Assembly: GCA_017626555.1 (NCBI GenBank)
Contig: JAGAIM010000116.1
Span: forward strand, 62,001 to 126,000
Direction: 5' to 3'
Length of the DNA stretch: 64,000 nucleotides
Source: Bacteroidales bacterium
Lineage (GTDB): Bacteria > Bacteroidota > Bacteroidia > Bacteroidales > UBA932
The notes under the pieces were generated by a model. It did not search any database, was not told where the DNA came from, and saw nothing but the letters and a program-made list of their open reading frames with translations. Both the position numbers and the translations under genes were made by a program. Numbering within the stretch: position 1 is the first letter of the stretch; every line of letters starts with the position of its first letter. Below, one piece after another: positions 8,678 through 17,966 of this stretch.

Positions 8678-10357
8678 ATGGCAGACGAAAAGATAATATT
8701 TTCTATGAACGGGGTGGGAAAGATTCTGCCTCACAACAATAGAGTCATTCTCAAGGATATCTACCTTTCTTTCTTCTACGGAGCGAAGATCGGTATTGTG
8801 GGTCTTAACGGATCAGGAAAGTCAACTCTGATGAAGATCATTGCAGGTATCGAAACTGGATACCAGGGTGAAGTGGTATGGGCACCTGGCTATTCTGTGG
8901 GATATCTGGAGCAGGAACCTCAGATGGATCCGGATAAGACTGTGATTGAAGTGGTCCAGGAGGGTGTTCAGGAAGTTATGGACATTCTTAAGGAATACGA
9001 GGAAGTCAATATGAAGTTCTGTGAGCCGATGTCAGATGAAGAGATGGCTGCTTTGATTGAGCGTCAGGGCGAACTTACAGAGAAGATCGAGAATTGCGGT
9101 GGCTGGGAGATAGACTCGAAATTGGAAAGGGCTATGGATGCCCTCCAGTGCCCTCCATCAGATGCAAAGGTGTCAACTTTGAGTGGAGGTGAGCGCCGTC
9201 GTGTCGCTCTTTGCCGTCTTCTTCTCCGTCAGCCTGATGTGCTTCTTCTCGATGAGCCTACCAACCACCTTGATACAGAGAGTATCCAGTGGCTTGAGGC
9301 GCATCTCCAGCAGTATAAGGGAACAGTGATAGCCGTGACTCACGACCGTTACTTCCTGGATAATGTGGCCGGGTGGATCCTTGAACTCGATAGGGGAGAG
9401 GGTATTCCTTGGAAGGGTAACTATTCATCCTGGCTTGATCAGAAGAGCACTCGTCTTGCTCAGGAAGAGAAGCAGGAGAGCAAGCGTCGCAAGGCTCTTG
9501 AACGTGAGTTGGAATGGGTCAGAATGGCTCCAAAGGCACGTCACGCGAAGTCAAAGGCACGTTTGGGCGCATACGAGAAACTTGCGGCAGACGATGGACG
9601 TGAGAAGGAGGCTAATCTTGAAATCTTCATCCCTAACGGTCCAAGACTCGGAAACAAGGTCATCGAGTTCAAGAATGTTTCCAAGGGATATGGAGACAAA
9701 CTCTTGTATGAAAATCTTAATTTCGTCCTTCCGCCAGCAGGTATCGTCGGTGTGATCGGCCCGAACGGCGCCGGTAAGACCACCCTGTTCCGTCTTATAA
9801 TGGGGCTTGATACTCCGGACACAGGTGAGATCACGATCGGCGAGACAGTAAAGATTGCATACGTTGACCAGCAGCATAAGAGCATTGATCCGGAAAAGAC
9901 TGTATATGAGACAATTGCAGAGAATTCTGATTTTGTGAAACTGGGTAAGAGAGAAGTCAATGCAAGGGCATACGTTTCCCGCTTCAATTTCTCGGGTGCG
10001 GATCAGGAGAAACTCTGCGGCATTCTGTCAGGTGGTGAGAGAAACCGTCTCCACCTTGCTCTGACTCTAAAGGACGAGGGCAACGTGCTTCTTCTTGACG
10101 AGCCAACCAATGACGTGGACGTAAATACGATCCGTGCTCTTGAGGAAGGTCTCGAGAATTTTGCAGGATGCGCGGTTGTCATATCTCACGACCGTTGGTT
10201 CCTTGACCGTATCGCGACTCATATCCTTGCCTTCGAAGGTGATTCTCAGGTATATTTCTTCGAGGGAACTTACTCTGAGTATGAGGAGAACAAGAAGCGT
10301 CGTCTCGGTAATGAAGAGCCTAAGAGGTTCAAGTACAAGAAACTGATGGCAGAATAA
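8678..10357 (+). CDS. ettA: ABC-F ATPase, energy-dependent translational throttle protein EttA
   Basis: EttA binds the ribosomal E site and gates entry into elongation according to ATP/ADP ratio. There are two ABC domains and no membrane segments. Domain 1 has Walker A GLNGSGKST (42-50), signature LSGGE (168-172) and DEPTNHLD (192-199). Domain 2 has GPNGAGKTT, a second LSGGE and DEPTNDVD. The linker between them (EEKQESKRRKALERELEWVR) matches the ABC-F interdomain linker. At 559 residues it is close to the roughly 555 of the Escherichia coli protein. It is followed after 11 bases by a secreted hydrolase gene. Confidence 0.93.
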   Translation: MADEKIIFSMNGVGKILPHNNRVILKDIYLSFFYGAKIGIVGLNGSGKSTLMKIIAGIETGYQGEVVWAPGYSVGYLEQEPQMDPDKTVIEVVQEGVQEVMDILKEYEEVNMKFCEPMSDEEMAALIERQGELTEKIENCGGWEIDSKLERAMDALQCPPSDAKVSTLSGGERRRVALCRLLLRQPDVLLLDEPTNHLDTESIQWLEAHLQQYKGTVIAVTHDRYFLDNVAGWILELDRGEGIPWKGNYSSWLDQKSTRLAQEEKQESKRRKALERELEWVRMAPKARHAKSKARLGAYEKLAADDGREKEANLEIFIPNGPRLGNKVIEFKNVSKGYGDKLLYENLNFVLPPAGIVGVIGPNGAGKTTLFRLIMGLDTPDTGEITIGETVKIAYVDQQHKSIDPEKTVYETIAENSDFVKLGKREVNARAYVSRFNFSGADQEKLCGILSGGERNRLHLALTLKDEGNVLLLDEPTNDVDVNTIRALEEGLENFAGCAVVISHDRWFLDRIATHILAFEGDSQVYFFEGTYSEYEENKKRRLGNEEPKRFKYKKLMAE

Positions 10358-10368
10358 AAAGTACAATT

Positions 10369-11508
10369 ATGAAACCACGTCTCTTTGTCTTGTTCGTAAT
10401 GCTAATAAGTGCATCGTTCAGGATATGTGCACAGGAAATATATACTCCAGAGGTCGGAAAGAGTGTCCGGCCAGGAGTAAAGACACTGGCAAAGGAACAG
10501 AGGGGTGGATATGAGTGCAGGTATATAGAGTTCTCAACCGAGGAGGAAGAGCGTATTAAGGCTTATCTGCTGGTGCCGGATAGGGCTTCGTGGGTGGAGA
10601 AATGTCCGGCTGTACTTATGCTGCACGACCACGGTGCCCGTTTTGATATCGGCAAGGAGAAACTTGTAAGACCTATGTATTCCGTGCTTCCTGATGGGCA
10701 GGATGACCATATTGTGAAATCGTCACGACAGTGGATCGACAAGAATTTCGATGGAGTATATATGGCCGATTCATTGGCTTCATTGGGATATGTGGTTCTG
10801 GTAGCGGATGCGCTGTACTGGGGAGAAAGATCTGTTGACGATGCCCAGAAATGGTCCGAACTGAACTATGGTACTTCAGCCGGTGGCACAATGTCTCCAA
10901 AGGAGAGGAAAGAGGCTGTTAAGGCATTGAAAACCAGGGTATATGATGGTCAGAAGACTCTGTATGATTCTTTATATGATTGCGGAGTAATATGGGCAGA
11001 GAAGATGCTTCGGGACGATATATCCTCAGTACGGCTGTTAAGGCGTCTGCCTTATGTAGATAAAGGGAATATAGGTGCTTTCGGCTTTTCGATGGGAGCA
11101 CACAGATGCTGGATGCTTACGGCTTTCTGCGAGGAGGTAAGATGCGGAGTGGCTCTATCCTGGATGACTTCTCTCGATCGTGAAGAGAGAATGAAACCGT
11201 CCGATTATTCGATGGCGGTTATGCCTATGCGCGAACGTATGGATTTTGGCGATATCGGTCTTTTCCTGGCTCCGAAGCCGATGCTTTTTCTGAATGGTTC
11301 GGAAGACCATCTGTTTCCTAAGGAAAAGGTCGAAACAGCATTTCTTAAACTGCAAGGCCACTATTCCAGTCATAATGCCTTATCCGGCAGTAACTCTACC
11401 GAGCCTGCTTTCGAGCCCCTCCAGACAGTATTTTTCAAAGGAGGCCATCATTGCGGAAAGGATGTGCAGGACTTGATAGTGCGCTTCTTTGATGAACATC
11501 TGGACTGA
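10369..11508 (+). CDS. Secreted alpha/beta hydrolase (dienelactone-hydrolase-like)
   Basis: The N-terminus (FVLFVMLISASFRICAQ) is a signal peptide. The mature protein has an alpha/beta-hydrolase core: MLHDHGARFDIGKEK as the oxyanion strand, nucleophile elbow GFSMGAH with Ser, acid strand FLNGSEDHLFP and a late GGHHCGKD with the catalytic His. The pattern fits the Abhydrolase_7/dienelactone hydrolase group, with similarity in outline to acetyl-xylan esterases. The substrate cannot be read from the sequence. It starts 11 bases after ettA and ends at a bidirectional terminator. Confidence 0.78.
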   Translation: MKPRLFVLFVMLISASFRICAQEIYTPEVGKSVRPGVKTLAKEQRGGYECRYIEFSTEEEERIKAYLLVPDRASWVEKCPAVLMLHDHGARFDIGKEKLVRPMYSVLPDGQDDHIVKSSRQWIDKNFDGVYMADSLASLGYVVLVADALYWGERSVDDAQKWSELNYGTSAGGTMSPKERKEAVKALKTRVYDGQKTLYDSLYDCGVIWAEKMLRDDISSVRLLRRLPYVDKGNIGAFGFSMGAHRCWMLTAFCEEVRCGVALSWMTSLDREERMKPSDYSMAVMPMRERMDFGDIGLFLAPKPMLFLNGSEDHLFPKEKVETAFLKLQGHYSSHNALSGSNSTEPAFEPLQTVFFKGGHHCGKDVQDLIVRFFDEHLD

Positions 11509-11517
11509 TGCATATAT

Positions 11518-11552
11518 AAACGAATCCAAGGCTGTAGGCCTTGGATTCGTTT
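11518..11552 (+). terminator. Bidirectional terminator between the hydrolase and uxaC
   Basis: A perfect 15-base stem (11518-11532 with 11538-11552) encloses a five-base loop, with A-rich and T-rich flanks on opposite sides. It lies between two convergent genes and can end transcription from both. Confidence 0.85.
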
Positions 11553-11561
11553 GTTAAATAT

Positions 11562-13013
11562 TTAGAAGTTGAAATATCTGTCAGCGTTGTTATAAGATAT
11601 ATCCTTGACCATCTGGTGTATGAACTCCATTTCGCTCTTAGGAAGTTTGCCCTTCTCTAAGTCTTCGCCGATGACGCTGCAAAGGATGCGGCGGAAATAT
11701 TCGTGGCGTGGATAGGAGAGGAAACTGCGTGAGTCTGTAAGCATTCCTACAAAGCGGCTCAGAAGACCCAGAGATGAAAGAGCGTTCATCTGCTTGCGCA
11801 TACCATCCTCCTGATCGAGGAACCACCATCCGGAGCCGAGTTGGATCTTGCCAGGAGCAGTGCCGTCGTTGAATGTGTAAGCCATAGTCGCCAGTACCTC
11901 GTTATCCTTAGGATTGAGGTTGTAAAGGATAGTCTTGGTGAGTTTGTCCTCCATAGCAAGCCTGTTGAGGAACTTATGTCCAGCAGCAGCACACTGAACG
12001 TCGTGGATGGCATCATATCCTGTGTCCGGACCAAGTATGTTGAACATACGGGTGTTGTTGTCGCGGATGGCTCCGATATGGAACTGCTGTGCCCATCCCT
12101 TTTCGTGATCCATTCTGGCGAAATCAAGAAGGATCGCGCTGCGGAATTTGAGAACCTCTTCTTTGGTCGGCATCTTGCCCTTGAGTGTGTTCCTGAATAT
12201 CTTGTCGATCTCTTCTATCTCGAAGTCTTCTGCATAGAATGTCTCAAGGCCGTGGTCGGACAGACGGCTTCCCATTTCGTGGAAGAAGTCGTGGCGCTTG
12301 CGCAGGGCATCAAGCAGATCCTGATAACTGCGGATTTCCATTCCTGCCATCCAGCCCAGTTTCTTGATATACTCCTGATACTGCTGAGGTTTTTCTATGA
12401 CCATAGCCTTGTCAGGTCTCCAGGCAGGGAGAACCTTAACTCCAAATGGATTTTCGTTGATCTGTTTGTGATATTCAAGGGAGTCTGCCGGATCGTCAGT
12501 AGTGCATACCACTTTTACATTGAACCTCTTCATCAGTTCCTGTCCTCTGAATTCCGGAGTCTGGAGTTTCGCTGTACATTCGTCATAGATGGCGCGTGCA
12601 GTCTTAGGGTTGAGGAGGTCGTATATGCCGAACACTCTCGCAAGTTCGAGATGTGTCCAGTGATACAGCGGATTTCTCATAGTGTATGGCACGGTCTCAG
12701 CCCATTTCTCAAACTTTTCATAACTTCCCCGGCCTCCTGTAATGAAGTCTTCCGGAACACCGTTTCCGCGCATCGCTCTCCATTTGTAATGGTCTCCGCC
12801 AAGCCATACCTCAGTGAGATCCCTGAACTGGTGATTATCTGCTATCATTTTCGGTACCAGGTGGCAATGGTAATCGATGATAGGCATTTTTTCTGCACTT
12901 TCGTGGTATAACTCACGGGCGTAATCATTGGTGAGCATAAAGTCATCGTGGATGAAAGGCTTATCGCTCATCAGTCCGTCGATGTTCTCTTTAACTTTTG
13001 ATAAGAAATCCAT
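11562..13013 (-). CDS. uxaC: Glucuronate (uronate) isomerase
   Basis: UxaC converts D-glucuronate to D-fructuronate and D-galacturonate to D-tagaturonate. At 483 residues it is close to the family norm of about 470. Visible family features include the metal-binding MPIIDYHCHL near residue 45, then RGNGVPEDFITG, YHWTHLELARVFGI, WAQQFHIGAIRDNN and DSRSFLSYPRHEYFRR near the C-terminus. The gene diverges from uxaB-uxaA, and uxuA for the fructuronate/mannonate branch is 47 kb away in the xylan locus. It is therefore the entry step for glucuronate released by GH67. Confidence 0.96.
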   Translation of the reverse strand: MDFLSKVKENIDGLMSDKPFIHDDFMLTNDYARELYHESAEKMPIIDYHCHLVPKMIADNHQFRDLTEVWLGGDHYKWRAMRGNGVPEDFITGGRGSYEKFEKWAETVPYTMRNPLYHWTHLELARVFGIYDLLNPKTARAIYDECTAKLQTPEFRGQELMKRFNVKVVCTTDDPADSLEYHKQINENPFGVKVLPAWRPDKAMVIEKPQQYQEYIKKLGWMAGMEIRSYQDLLDALRKRHDFFHEMGSRLSDHGLETFYAEDFEIEEIDKIFRNTLKGKMPTKEEVLKFRSAILLDFARMDHEKGWAQQFHIGAIRDNNTRMFNILGPDTGYDAIHDVQCAAAGHKFLNRLAMEDKLTKTILYNLNPKDNEVLATMAYTFNDGTAPGKIQLGSGWWFLDQEDGMRKQMNALSSLGLLSRFVGMLTDSRSFLSYPRHEYFRRILCSVIGEDLEKGKLPKSEMEFIHQMVKDISYNNADRYFNF

Positions 13014-13129
13014 TGTTAGTAGTATTTAGAGTTTCACAAATGCAAATATCGCCTTTGGGGGCTTCTCCGAATATGAAAATTTTACAAAAAAATGTAAAAA
13101 ATCATCATTCGGGGATAAATATAGGAATT

Positions 13130-13151
13130 TTTCCGTGAACGGACACGGAAA
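13130..13151. promoter_or_regulatory. Palindromic operator candidate upstream of uxaB
   Basis: TTTCCGTG at 13130-13137 and CACGGAAA at 13144-13151 are perfect inverted arms around six bases, sitting just before the uxaB -7 box. This is the usual size and place of a repressor operator. The cognate regulator is not identifiable here. Confidence 0.5.
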
Positions 13152-13156
13152 TTTTA

Positions 13157-13164
13157 TATATTTG
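13157..13164 (+). promoter_or_regulatory. -7 box for uxaB-uxaA
   Basis: TATATTTG matches TAnnTTTG and lies 35 bases before the uxaB ATG. The -33 region overlaps the inverted repeat at 13130-13151. Confidence 0.55.
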
Positions 13165-13198
13165 TGACAAAAGGCAAACAATATAACTACATAATACT

Positions 13199-14635
13199 AT
13201 GGAAGCATTAAACAGAAAGACGGCCAAGGCCAATCAGTATCCGACAAGGATCATCCAGTTCGGAGAGGGCAATTTCCTCAGAGCGTTCGTTGACTGGATC
13301 GTATGGAACACAAACCAGAAGACAGACTTCAATGCCGGAGTCGTTGTTGTCCAGCCGATAGACAGGGGAATGGTTGATATGCTCAATTCCCAGGATGGCC
13401 TGTACCACGTCAACCTTCAAGGCATTGACAAGGGTGAAGCAGTGGACTCGATCCAGATGATTGATGTAATCAATGGGGGACTGAATCCATATACGCAGTT
13501 CGATGAATATCTGGCTCTTGCGGAGAATCCTGATATCCGTTTTGTCATTTCCAATACCACAGAGGCCGGCATCGCATTTGACCCGGCCTGCAGGCTTGAG
13601 GATAAGCCAGCATCCTCTTATCCAGGCAAACTCACTCAACTTCTCTACCATAGATATGAGCATTTCAATGGTGATATGTCAAAGGGTCTGATCATTCTCC
13701 CTTGCGAACTTATCTTCCTTAACGGTAAGGAACTCAAGAAGTGCATCTACCAATATATCGATCTGTGGCAACTTGGTGAAGGATTCCGTAAGTGGTTCGA
13801 AGAGGCTTGCGGAGTATATTGTACACTTGTTGACCGTATCGTTCCGGGTTATCCAAAGGATACGATCGATCAGATTCACGAACGCATCGGATACAAGGAT
13901 AATCTTGTCGTAAAGGGTGAGATATTCCATCTCTGGGTAATCGAGGCACCGGAATCAGTGGCAGAGGAATTCCCTGCAGACAAGGCTGGTCTTAATGTCC
14001 TCTTCGTGCCGAGCGAGGCTCCATATCACGAAAGAAAGGTGACCCTTTTGAACGGCCCTCATACAGTTCTTTCTCCGGTAGGATATCTTTCAGGACTTGA
14101 TACTGTGAAACAATGCGTTGAGGATCCTGAGGTGGGTCAGTTCGTCAAGAAGGTGATGTATGGCGAACTCCTTGAAACTCTCAATCTTCCAAAACCTGAA
14201 CTTGAAGCATTTGCTGATTCGGTTGTCGAGCGTTTCGTCAATCCATACGTGAAGCATTTTGTGACCAGCATTATGCTCAACTCATTCCCTAAGTACAAGA
14301 CTCGCGACCTGCCGGGACTCAAGACATATCTGGAGCGCAAGGGTGAACTCCCTAAGGGACTTGTCCTCGGACTGGCAGCCATCATCACATATTACAAGGG
14401 TGGCAAGAGAGGAGATGTAGATATCGTACCGAATGACGATGCTGCCATCATAGCCCTTCTGAAGGATCTTTGGGCAACCGGAGATGTACGTAAGGTTGCA
14501 GAGGGCGTACTCGCTGCCGAATTTATATGGGGTGAGAATCTCAATGAAGTACCGGGCCTTACCGATCTTGTTACGGCTGATCTGGAACTCATTCAGAATG
14601 AAGGAATGCGTGCTGCAGTGAAAACAGTTATCTGA
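13199..14635 (+). CDS. uxaB: Tagaturonate/fructuronate reductase (altronate oxidoreductase)
   Basis: A 478-residue member of the mannitol dehydrogenase family. The N-terminal Rossmann part contains QFGEGNFLRAFVDWIV near residue 20. The C-terminal part has VTLLNGPHTVLSPVGYLSG and a conserved FVNPYVKHFVTSIMLNSFPK. UxaB reduces tagaturonate to altronate with NADH. No separate fructuronate reductase (uxuB) is visible in the window, so this enzyme might also serve that branch, which is inference only. The start of uxaA follows the stop after one base, so the two genes form an operon. Confidence 0.93.
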   Translation: MEALNRKTAKANQYPTRIIQFGEGNFLRAFVDWIVWNTNQKTDFNAGVVVVQPIDRGMVDMLNSQDGLYHVNLQGIDKGEAVDSIQMIDVINGGLNPYTQFDEYLALAENPDIRFVISNTTEAGIAFDPACRLEDKPASSYPGKLTQLLYHRYEHFNGDMSKGLIILPCELIFLNGKELKKCIYQYIDLWQLGEGFRKWFEEACGVYCTLVDRIVPGYPKDTIDQIHERIGYKDNLVVKGEIFHLWVIEAPESVAEEFPADKAGLNVLFVPSEAPYHERKVTLLNGPHTVLSPVGYLSGLDTVKQCVEDPEVGQFVKKVMYGELLETLNLPKPELEAFADSVVERFVNPYVKHFVTSIMLNSFPKYKTRDLPGLKTYLERKGELPKGLVLGLAAIITYYKGGKRGDVDIVPNDDAAIIALLKDLWATGDVRKVAEGVLAAEFIWGENLNEVPGLTDLVTADLELIQNEGMRAAVKTVI

Positions 14636-14636
14636 T

Positions 14637-16130
14637 ATGGCAGAATTCATAAAGATAAATCCGGCCGATAATGTGGCCGTAGCGATAAAGGATGTCGAGG
14701 CCGGATGTGGCTTCGACATCGATGGCGTGAAGATCACGGCTCTTGTCGGTATCCCTGCAGGTCATAAGATGGCTCTGAAGGATATCGCTGAAGGGGAGGA
14801 TGTCGTAAAGTACGGATTCCCGATAGGGCATCTTCTGCAGGCTGTCCCTCAAGGAGGGCTCATTGATCATTCTGTCCTTAAGACCAATCTGGAAGGACTG
14901 CTTGAATACTCATATCAGCCTGATCTTACTGAGATCGCTCCAACGGCTGCACCAGCCACATTCAAAGGCTATCGCCGTGCTGACGGTCGTGCCGGCATCC
15001 GTAACGAACTATGGATCATTCCTACTGTAGGATGCGTCAATGGAGTCGTACAGAATATTCAGAAGCGTTTTGAAACGGAACTGGAGGCATATCCGGGAGT
15101 GGAGAAGGTGATAGCCTTCCCTCATAATTATGGATGTTCTCAACTCGGAGACGATCACGAGAACACCCGTAAGATACTTGCGGATATGGTACATCATCCC
15201 AATGCTGCGGGAGTTCTTGTCGTTGCTCTTGGATGCGAGAATAACCAACTTGGCGCTTTCAAGGAACTTGTGGGAGAGGTGGATGAGACCCGTGTCAAGT
15301 TTATGGAGTCGCAGAAGATAAAGGGAGACGAGGTCGAATACGGACTCGGACTTCTCCGCGAGATCGCTCAGGCGGCAAAGGATGATGTTCGTGAAGATGT
15401 GCCTGTAAGTGAACTTAAGGTCGGACTTAAGTGTGGTGGCTCTGACGGATTCTCAGGCATCACCGCTAATCCTCTTCTGGGACGTTTCTCAGACTGGATC
15501 GTGGCTCAGGGAGGTACTACAGTCCTGACTGAAGTGCCTGAGATGTTCGGCGCGGAGACTATTCTGATGTCTCGTTGCCAGGATGAGGCTACATTCGATA
15601 AGACTGTGCATCTGATCAATGACTTCAAGGCTTACTTTATGAAGAATGACCAGCCGGTGTATGAAAACCCTTCTCCGGGAAACAAGGCTGGCGGCATATC
15701 TACTCTTGAAGAGAAATCTCTGGGCTGTACGCAGAAGTCAGGCAATTCCATAGTAAGGGATGTGCTTCTTTATGGCGACCGCCTCAAGACCAAGGGACTT
15801 AATCTTCTTAGTGCTCCAGGCAATGACCTTGTAGCATCTACTGCGCTTGCCGCTGCCGGATGTCAGATAGTGCTCTTCACGACTGGCCGTGGTACTCCTT
15901 TCGGAACATTTGTACCGACGGCCAAGATTTCTACCAACAGTACTCTTGCCGACAGCAAGCCTTTGTGGATCGACTTCAATGCAGGTGCGATTGTGGACGG
16001 AACATCTGTTGAAGAGGTTGACAAGGATTTTGTAGATTTCGTTTTGAGAGTTGCTTCAGGTGATCACACAAACAATGAGAAGTCGGGTTATAGTGAAATA
16101 GCGATTTTCAAGTCGGGTGTGACACTATAG
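14637..16130 (+). CDS. uxaA: Altronate dehydratase
   Basis: UxaA converts D-altronate to 2-keto-3-deoxygluconate. The protein has 497 residues, as in Escherichia coli. The N-terminal SAF-type domain (residues 1-90) contains NPADNVAVAIKDVEAG. The large catalytic domain carries YRRADGRAGIRNELWIIPTV, FPHNYGCSQLGDDHENT, LKCGGSDGFSGITANPLLG and TTGRGTPFG. It directly follows uxaB and ends at a good terminator. No kinase or aldolase for the product is in the window. Confidence 0.96.
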   Translation: MAEFIKINPADNVAVAIKDVEAGCGFDIDGVKITALVGIPAGHKMALKDIAEGEDVVKYGFPIGHLLQAVPQGGLIDHSVLKTNLEGLLEYSYQPDLTEIAPTAAPATFKGYRRADGRAGIRNELWIIPTVGCVNGVVQNIQKRFETELEAYPGVEKVIAFPHNYGCSQLGDDHENTRKILADMVHHPNAAGVLVVALGCENNQLGAFKELVGEVDETRVKFMESQKIKGDEVEYGLGLLREIAQAAKDDVREDVPVSELKVGLKCGGSDGFSGITANPLLGRFSDWIVAQGGTTVLTEVPEMFGAETILMSRCQDEATFDKTVHLINDFKAYFMKNDQPVYENPSPGNKAGGISTLEEKSLGCTQKSGNSIVRDVLLYGDRLKTKGLNLLSAPGNDLVASTALAAAGCQIVLFTTGRGTPFGTFVPTAKISTNSTLADSKPLWIDFNAGAIVDGTSVEEVDKDFVDFVLRVASGDHTNNEKSGYSEIAIFKSGVTL

Positions 16131-16151
16131 CATATATGTCCAATCTATGAT

Positions 16152-16188
16152 AACCGCGTCCTTTGGGATGCGGTTGTCTTTTTTTTTA
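16152..16188 (+). terminator. Intrinsic terminator after uxaA
   Basis: Stem AACCGCGTCC (16152-16161) pairs with 16166-16175 with one G-T wobble, loop TTTG, followed by a run of nine or more T bases. Confidence 0.85.
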
Positions 16189-16190
16189 TT

Positions 16191-16198
16191 TATATTTG
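16191..16198 (+). promoter_or_regulatory. Candidate -7 box for the M28 peptidase gene
   Basis: TATATTTG, exact consensus, directly downstream of the uxaA terminator T-run and 42 bases before the ATG at 16240. Confidence 0.5.
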
Positions 16199-16239
16199 CA
16201 GGATGTATATGAAGAATTAACGTACTAAAACATAATATA

Positions 16240-17958
16240 ATGAAAAGATTCAGACCATTCATTCTTGCAGCAACGATCGTTCTTTCAGGACTTCTTGCTT
16301 ACGGTTTGTGGACGCGCCCCAATGCTGCACCAATTGATGCGGAAAGTTTTTCTGCGGCTAGGGCGGCAAAGGATATAGAAGTCATTTCAAAAGAGCATCA
16401 TTCCGTAGCCCATCCTGCCGAAAGAGCCCTCGTTAGAGAATATCTTATCGACCGTCTGGAGCAACTCGGTGCTGACACAGTGAAGTGTTATCAGTATGAT
16501 TCTCTGGTAGGACCACAGAACAAGCACGTTGTATATACGTTTGATGCTGTGAATGTACTTGCGGAATTTGCTCCTGCAGATGTATCGGATCCTACATACC
16601 TCCTTATGGTCGCTCATTATGATTCACGATATTCTCAGCCTATGCCTAAGGACACAGTCTGGTCGTATGGTGCGGCTGATGACGGATATGGCGTAAGCGT
16701 CATACTGGAGACTGTAAGCCAGGCCTTGAAATACCGTCAGGACTGGAATCAAGGTGTAAAAGTGCTTTTCACGGATGCTGAAGAGGTGGGAATGATGGGT
16801 ATGAAAGCGATATGGGAAAATGACAGGGAAGTCTTTGACAATGTCGGCTTTATGATAAACATAGAGGCTCGAGGACCTTGGGGACCAGCCCTCTTGTTTG
16901 AGACCTGCCCAGGTAATGAAAAGGTTCTGGAACTTTATGCAGATGCCGCAGAATATCCTTTTACATATTCGCTCACCACTGTGGTCTATGGATTTATGCC
17001 GAATTTCACTGATTTTACAATAGTGAAGGATGAGATACCGGGAATGAATTTCTCTACAATCGCTGATATCAATCATTATCATACCGATCTTGACAACTTC
17101 AGCAATATCAGTGAGAAGTCGATTCAGCATTATGGCGCCCAGATAGTACCTGTGACGCAGGAATATCTGACAAATGCGGCATATTCTGACAAAGACTATT
17201 TCAAGGCTGAGGATGATACAGTCAATTTCACCATTCCTGTTCTTGGCCTCTTCAATTTCAGCAAGGGACAGTATATGGTGCTGAACATAATCGTATTCAT
17301 CCTGTTCCTTCTTGTATTTGCGTTGGAAGGTGTTAGAGGAAGACTCAAGGCCTCAAAGGTGTTCAAATGTTCAGTCATAGTGCTTGCTGTTGCGGTCGGA
17401 ATCCTTGTTCTTGGCGAGGTGGCGGCATATTTGTGTGCCCTTATCTCCGGCGCCAGATTCAAACTTTTCGGCGTTATGCAGGGTATAGGCTTTGACAATG
17501 CCGCAATGATAGCATTCATTGCCATTATGGCTGTTGTCTGTGCTATGGTCTATATTTCTGGAAGACAGAAGGCCGTGCGTAAGGTGTCCGGTTCTATGAG
17601 AGCCAGTGCGGCATCCAATGCTGTTGCAAAATATGCTGCTAATATTCTATACGGAACTCTGGCACTTATGTTCATTCTCAGTGCAGTGCTTTTGTTCACC
17701 CTCGGAGAGAACCTTATGTTCTTCATTCCACTCATATTTGCAACGGCAGCACTGGTGCTGTATCGTCTTACTTCGCTTAAATTATGGCTTCTTTGTGCCA
17801 TCGCTTTGATTCTCCTGCACGCATTCTCATTCCTGTATGCCCTTGCAATGGCACTGACAATAGGAGCCTTCGGCGCAGTGGCAATGCTGGCATTCTGCGA
17901 TCTGATGGTTCTTATACCGCTTGCGGATATGTATCTGTCGTCCTATAAAAAGAAATAA
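16240..17958 (+). CDS. Membrane-bound M28-family zinc peptidase
   Basis: After an N-terminal signal/anchor (FILAATIVLSGLLAYGLW) comes an M28 domain with the zinc ligands in place: AHYDS (His126, Asp128), AADDGYG (Asp148), DAEEVGMMG (Glu181/182), NIEARG (Glu209, in the position often held by Asp) and a late INHYHTD His. From about residue 345 to the end there are roughly six to eight membrane helices. The family hydrolyses N-terminal residues from peptides; this layout resembles membrane M28 peptidases with catalytic domains facing out of the cytoplasm. It contrasts with the degenerate M28 protein at 1367. Eight bases separate it from the DUF4886 gene. Confidence 0.87.
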   Translation: MKRFRPFILAATIVLSGLLAYGLWTRPNAAPIDAESFSAARAAKDIEVISKEHHSVAHPAERALVREYLIDRLEQLGADTVKCYQYDSLVGPQNKHVVYTFDAVNVLAEFAPADVSDPTYLLMVAHYDSRYSQPMPKDTVWSYGAADDGYGVSVILETVSQALKYRQDWNQGVKVLFTDAEEVGMMGMKAIWENDREVFDNVGFMINIEARGPWGPALLFETCPGNEKVLELYADAAEYPFTYSLTTVVYGFMPNFTDFTIVKDEIPGMNFSTIADINHYHTDLDNFSNISEKSIQHYGAQIVPVTQEYLTNAAYSDKDYFKAEDDTVNFTIPVLGLFNFSKGQYMVLNIIVFILFLLVFALEGVRGRLKASKVFKCSVIVLAVAVGILVLGEVAAYLCALISGARFKLFGVMQGIGFDNAAMIAFIAIMAVVCAMVYISGRQKAVRKVSGSMRASAASNAVAKYAANILYGTLALMFILSAVLLFTLGENLMFFIPLIFATAALVLYRLTSLKLWLLCAIALILLHAFSFLYALAMALTIGAFGAVAMLAFCDLMVLIPLADMYLSSYKKK

Positions 17959-17966
17959 CCCCAGAT

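Noticed and set aside
11841..12911. Open frame of 356 codons on the plus strand opposite uxaC
   Set aside because: It mirrors codon structure of uxaC on the other strand, has no recognisable domain or promoter, and overlaps a clear enzyme gene entirely.
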